The notes beneath the pieces are model-generated. The model made no database searches and was not told where the DNA came from. It saw nothing but the letters and a program-made list of their open reading frames with translations. Position numbers and translations under genes: made by a program. A stretch of DNA of 64,000 bases from G942493375 sp942493375 (GTDB taxonomy: Bacteria > Armatimonadota > UBA5829): contig OW818698.1 in assembly GCA_942493375.1 (NCBI GenBank), positions 2,914,001-2,978,000 of the forward strand, read 5' to 3'. Shown piece after piece: positions 61,132 through 64,000 of the stretch (its first letter is position 1; the number at the start of each line of letters is the position of its first letter).

Positions 61132-62052
61132 ATGAACCTGGAAACTGTTTTCCTGCTTATACTAACTACCGCTCGTATTGTCGTCCCGGGAATACCATCA
61201 GAATACACCGGAGATGATGGTAAAGTATATAAGTCTCCCCTGCCGGCGAAATTCGACCTTTCGATGTCATTGGCCTCTTCATCGTCGAATAAGGGTAAAG
61301 CCAACGTATACCTACCAGAAGGCGTGAATAGTGGCGAAGTAGTTAGAATGCTTCAAGAAAACCTCGAACCGGAAGCTCCAACAAATGATGCTATTCCGGA
61401 AGCAGCCAAAATCATCAACTACTGGGGTTCTGGAATAACTATTCCGGAAGGTCAGCCATTGCTTGGAATGACAAAAGGCACCACGCTTGAACTGAAGGCA
61501 TTGCCTAAGGGTTCACGCGCTTACTGGCCTGATCTTTCCAGACGCAACCCACCTGAACCAAAATCTGCAGCCGGTAAATACAAGCTCTATACAAACTACT
61601 GCGGAAACGCGTTCTTTACAATACCACCAACACAGGATTTTCTTCCGCCTGTAGATTTGACCGACATACCTGCAAATCCAAACCTTGGGCAGCCTATAAA
61701 ATTGACCTGGCAGCCTGTACCGGGAGCTGTAGCATACTTTATCATCGCACAGGGAGGAAATGCCAACGAGAGCATCACCTGGTCTTCCAGTACTACCTCA
61801 GACTATCCTGATGGCCTTGATGTGCAGGCATTAAATCCTGCTGAGATGGATGCAATGATCAAGCAAGGTGTTCTGATGTCTGATAAACAGACTGCGTGCA
61901 GCATTCCTGCAGGAGTATTTAATGGCTCCAGCACAGTGATTATTACGATGCTTGCACTTGGCAGGGACAGAATAGAGAACATCGACGGTATTGAAGTTAG
62001 AATACTACGCAGATCCCTCCTCAGCATCCCAATATCCCCGAAAAAGAAATAG
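61132..62052 (+). CDS. Protein of unknown function
   Basis: 306 residues; AAGG 9 nt before the ATG. A short hydrophobic N-terminus (VFLLILTTARIVVPGIP) is not a convincing signal peptide. The protein continues with a low-complexity serine stretch (SMSLASSSSNKGK) and mostly beta-rich sequence. A fibronectin-III-like segment (DIPANPNLGQPIKLTWQPVPGAVAYFII) lies in the second half, suggesting an extracellular or periplasmic role. It ends in a basic tail (SIPISPKKK). No catalytic motif or family recognised. Confidence 0.6.
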   Translation: MNLETVFLLILTTARIVVPGIPSEYTGDDGKVYKSPLPAKFDLSMSLASSSSNKGKANVYLPEGVNSGEVVRMLQENLEPEAPTNDAIPEAAKIINYWGSGITIPEGQPLLGMTKGTTLELKALPKGSRAYWPDLSRRNPPEPKSAAGKYKLYTNYCGNAFFTIPPTQDFLPPVDLTDIPANPNLGQPIKLTWQPVPGAVAYFIIAQGGNANESITWSSSTTSDYPDGLDVQALNPAEMDAMIKQGVLMSDKQTACSIPAGVFNGSSTVIITMLALGRDRIENIDGIEVRILRRSLLSIPISPKKK

Positions 62053-62072
62053 GAACATAAGAAGTCAATTAA

Positions 62073-62100
62073 TACCCTCCAGGAATCCATCCGGAGGGTA
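62073..62100 (+). terminator. Terminator of the unknown gene at 61132
   Basis: TACCCTCC / GGAGGGTA stem, then ATTTAC. Lies 20 bp past the stop and 42 bp before the next start. Confidence 0.6.
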
Positions 62101-62142
62101 ATTTACTATTTCCACAAAACTGTCATCTTCAATGAGGTATAT

Positions 62143-63375
62143 ATGAAAAAGGTCATCTTAGCTGCGACCCTTCTTTTACTTATACTGGCAATAGCCAGCT
62201 CTTGCATCGCTGACAAATTGCCCCGTGTATTCATACTCAACCCCAGGCTTATTTCACAGGCAAAGCAAAGAATCTTATCAGGTGATAAACAGTTTCAACC
62301 TGCGCTGGAAGCGCTCAAGGCACAGGCTGATGCTGCTATGAGTGCTGGACCATACTCAGTAATGGAGAAACAGACCTCCTCACCCACCGGAGACAAACAC
62401 GATTACTACAGCCTGGCTATTTACTGGTGGCCTAATCCTGATACAGCAAACCATGAGCCCTATGTAAGGCGTGATGGTCAGGTGAATCCGGAGATCCAGA
62501 ATTTTGATGGTGGACGCATAGCAGCCATGGCTTCAACCGTATACACTCTGGCTCTTGCTTACTACTATACTCAAGACGAACGCTATTCCCAGCACTGTGC
62601 ACTGTTACTGCGGACATGGTTTCTGAATCCTGAAACTCGAATGAACCCGCATCTGCGCTTTGCCCAGCATATCCCCGGAGTTGTATCGGAGGGCAATTGC
62701 TCCGGGTTGATTGATACTGTCATTTTATCTACAAATGTAGTGGACTCCATCGGTTTGATATCCGGCAGTAAGAACTGGACAAAGAGTGACCAGAAGGGCA
62801 TAGAAAAATGGTTCTCCTCTTATCTTAACTGGTTGTTGACAAGCAAGCCAGGCAAAGAGGAAGCAATTCAGCCCAACAACCATGGAGCCTGGTACGACGC
62901 ACAAATAATGTCATATGCCCTGCTAACCGGACAGGAAAAACTGGCTGCAAGTATATGCAAAAAACAATCTACAAAGCGGATTGAATCTCAAATAATGCCG
63001 GACGGCAGCCAACTGGCAGAACTTATGAGGACCAAGGCTTTCGACTATAGCCTATACAGCCTGGAAGCTCTGTTCAACATCGCATCGATGGCAGAGAGAA
63101 TCAAGGTAAACATATGGCAGTTTAAAGGAGATCAAGGACAGAGTATACAAACAGCTCTAGACTACCTCACACCATATGCCGATTCCTCCCGCAAATGGCC
63201 ATACCCACAGATTACCGGTTTCCATCCGGAAAACCTTTTCCCATTCCTCAGACGCGCAGCAATTGCATATAACGAACCAAAGTACGAAGCATTGATCGAA
63301 AAACTCCCAGGCACCACTGAAGATCGACGTGCCAATAGAATAAACCTGTTATATCCACCACCCACTATAAAATGA
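62143..63375 (+). CDS. Secreted alginate-lyase-like protein (PL5-type fold)
   Basis: 410 residues; TGAGG 5 nt before the ATG. Signal peptide MKKVILAATLLLLILAIASSC, possibly a lipoprotein by the SSC lipobox-like end. The all-helical barrel of polysaccharide lyase family 5 is indicated by HDYYSLAIYWWPNPDT, GGRIAAMASTVYTLALAYYYT and NNHGAWYDAQIMSYALLTG, the NNH...Y containing likely catalytic residues. Family members cleave alginate or related uronate polymers by beta-elimination. Fits the uronate-catabolism genes at 30-33 kb. Substrate remains inference. Confidence 0.85.
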   Translation: MKKVILAATLLLLILAIASSCIADKLPRVFILNPRLISQAKQRILSGDKQFQPALEALKAQADAAMSAGPYSVMEKQTSSPTGDKHDYYSLAIYWWPNPDTANHEPYVRRDGQVNPEIQNFDGGRIAAMASTVYTLALAYYYTQDERYSQHCALLLRTWFLNPETRMNPHLRFAQHIPGVVSEGNCSGLIDTVILSTNVVDSIGLISGSKNWTKSDQKGIEKWFSSYLNWLLTSKPGKEEAIQPNNHGAWYDAQIMSYALLTGQEKLAASICKKQSTKRIESQIMPDGSQLAELMRTKAFDYSLYSLEALFNIASMAERIKVNIWQFKGDQGQSIQTALDYLTPYADSSRKWPYPQITGFHPENLFPFLRRAAIAYNEPKYEALIEKLPGTTEDRRANRINLLYPPPTIK

Positions 63376-63432
63376 ATGAGTCATAATGATGGATTACGAT
63401 ATAATTCTGAGAAACCTAAGGAGATAATATCA

Positions 63433-64000
63433 GTGAAAGTCATCAATACTGTATGCGTATTAGTCCTGACATTGATTTGCTATATGAATGCCTGGTCTGT
63501 TCCGATTGAACAGACACAGTATGGGAAGTCCGGTTTGCGTTTTGAAGGACGGACAGCAACTCCTGCGACTTATAAGGATGATGCACTCCGCCAGTCTTAC
63601 GAACTCCCATTGGCAAAAGCAGGGGTGCAGTCCAGGTGGATCCAGGTTGTCGACAACTATGGCGCACCTCTGATTAAAAATCCGTTTTTGCCCTGCACCG
63701 ACCCGAACGCAGACGAAAACGAAGTAATAATCAGGAAATGGGTGGCTGATCTTCACAAATCAGGAACAGCAGTCCTTTCCTGGTATCCACTCAGTTTCTG
63801 CCATTCAGGCTGGGAACAGCATCCTGAGTGGAGACAGCAGTTCATAGTTCCCTATACCGAACCAGGATTTGCCTGCTGCTTCAACACTGGTTATGGGGAT
63901 GCATTGATCAACTACTGTAATTACGTGATTGAAAAGTTCGATCTTGACGGTATATGGTTCGATGGCTCTGCGTGGACTCCGATTTGGAGCAAACCTGTAC
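63433..64000 (+). CDS. Secreted TIM-barrel hydrolase, 3' end outside window
   Basis: GTG start with AAGGAG 9 nt upstream. The frame is open to the last base (189 codons visible). Signal peptide VKVINTVCVLVLTLICYMNAWS, then RWIQVVDNYGAPLI, GTAVLSWYPLSFCHSG, NTGYGDALINYCN and EKFDLDGIWFDGSAW. The last segment is the barrel strand that also appears in the gene at 27953 (DGLYFDG) and at 2320 (DGVYLDS), so all three are probably related hydrolases. Family not named. Confidence 0.75.
   Translation, partial: MKVINTVCVLVLTLICYMNAWSVPIEQTQYGKSGLRFEGRTATPATYKDDALRQSYELPLAKAGVQSRWIQVVDNYGAPLIKNPFLPCTDPNADENEVIIRKWVADLHKSGTAVLSWYPLSFCHSGWEQHPEWRQQFIVPYTEPGFACCFNTGYGDALINYCNYVIEKFDLDGIWFDGSAWTPIWSKPV

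Noticed and set aside
1..64000. tRNA, rRNA, CRISPR arrays, integrases and transposase genes
   Set aside because: None was recognised on either strand by reading; small RNAs without strong motifs could still be missed.

Overview
The window looks like chromosomal DNA of a diderm, flagellated bacterium, most likely a member of Armatimonadota. The best evidence is the run of six prepilin-like proteins whose N-termini read GFTLIELLVV...ILFPVFAKAREKARQ and whose C-termini carry an H-x9-DG motif. That wording is typical of Armatimonadota; planctomycete relatives usually read ...LLLPAVQAAREAARR. FlgI (the P-ring protein) implies an outer membrane. Secreted carbohydrate-active enzymes are numerous. 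Placement rests on recognition only; no search was run.

Layout. 1-2.1 kb: end of a secreted zinc-hydrolase-like protein and a PIN/AbrB toxin-antitoxin pair. 2.3-11.7 kb: a giant secreted CBM9/TIM-barrel protein, a bacteriohemerythrin, a polyglycine lipoprotein, a secreted protein with a PEP-CTERM-like tail and two membrane proteins of unknown function. 11.8-18.6 kb: mfd followed on the same strand by a compact three-gene cassette with a BrxD-like P-loop ATPase, a P-loop-less relative and an unknown protein. 19.1-25.2 kb: six tandem prepilin/H-x9-DG paralogs, each with its own near-identical extended -10 promoter (17-bp spacer in all six) and usually its own hairpin terminator. 25.3-41.7 kb: sugar metabolism, with GH5-like, GH36, GH123/DUF4091-like, beta-helix and TIM-barrel secreted enzymes, a Gfo/Idh/MocA dehydrogenase, a ManD/RspA-type sugar-acid dehydratase, an SDR and a cupin. 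42.0-47.6 kb: a late flagellar cluster flgI-flgJ-flgM-flgN-flgK-flgL-fliW-csrA. 47.7-59.2 kb: a surface-glycan cluster (DegT aminotransferase, two epimerases, GNAT, a CgeB/FkbM protein and a 1772-residue protein with four glycosyltransferase modules). Two genes here carry apparent +1 frameshifts. 59.3-64 kb: a receiver-PAS3 protein, an unknown protein, an alginate-lyase-like protein and the start of another TIM-barrel hydrolase.

Two things stand out beyond ordinary gene content. First, a dispersed family of 36-107 bp palindromic elements occurs seven times. The ends read TA-(A/G)CCCGCATTATTCA and carry two optional internal hairpins, as expected for a TA-targeting miniature transposable element. 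Three copies sit exactly on gene stop codons. Second, the three-gene ATPase cassette downstream of mfd resembles one part of BREX phage defence, but no other BREX gene is present; it is the best candidate here for an undescribed system.

How the genes work together: the carbohydrate genes appear to export polysaccharide-degrading enzymes and then oxidise or dehydrate the sugar acids released. FlgM, FliW and CsrA would time flagellar assembly. The adjacent glycan genes, placed where a flagellin gene might be expected, suggest glycosylation of the filament or the cell surface. No rRNA, tRNA, CRISPR array, integrase or complete insertion sequence was seen.
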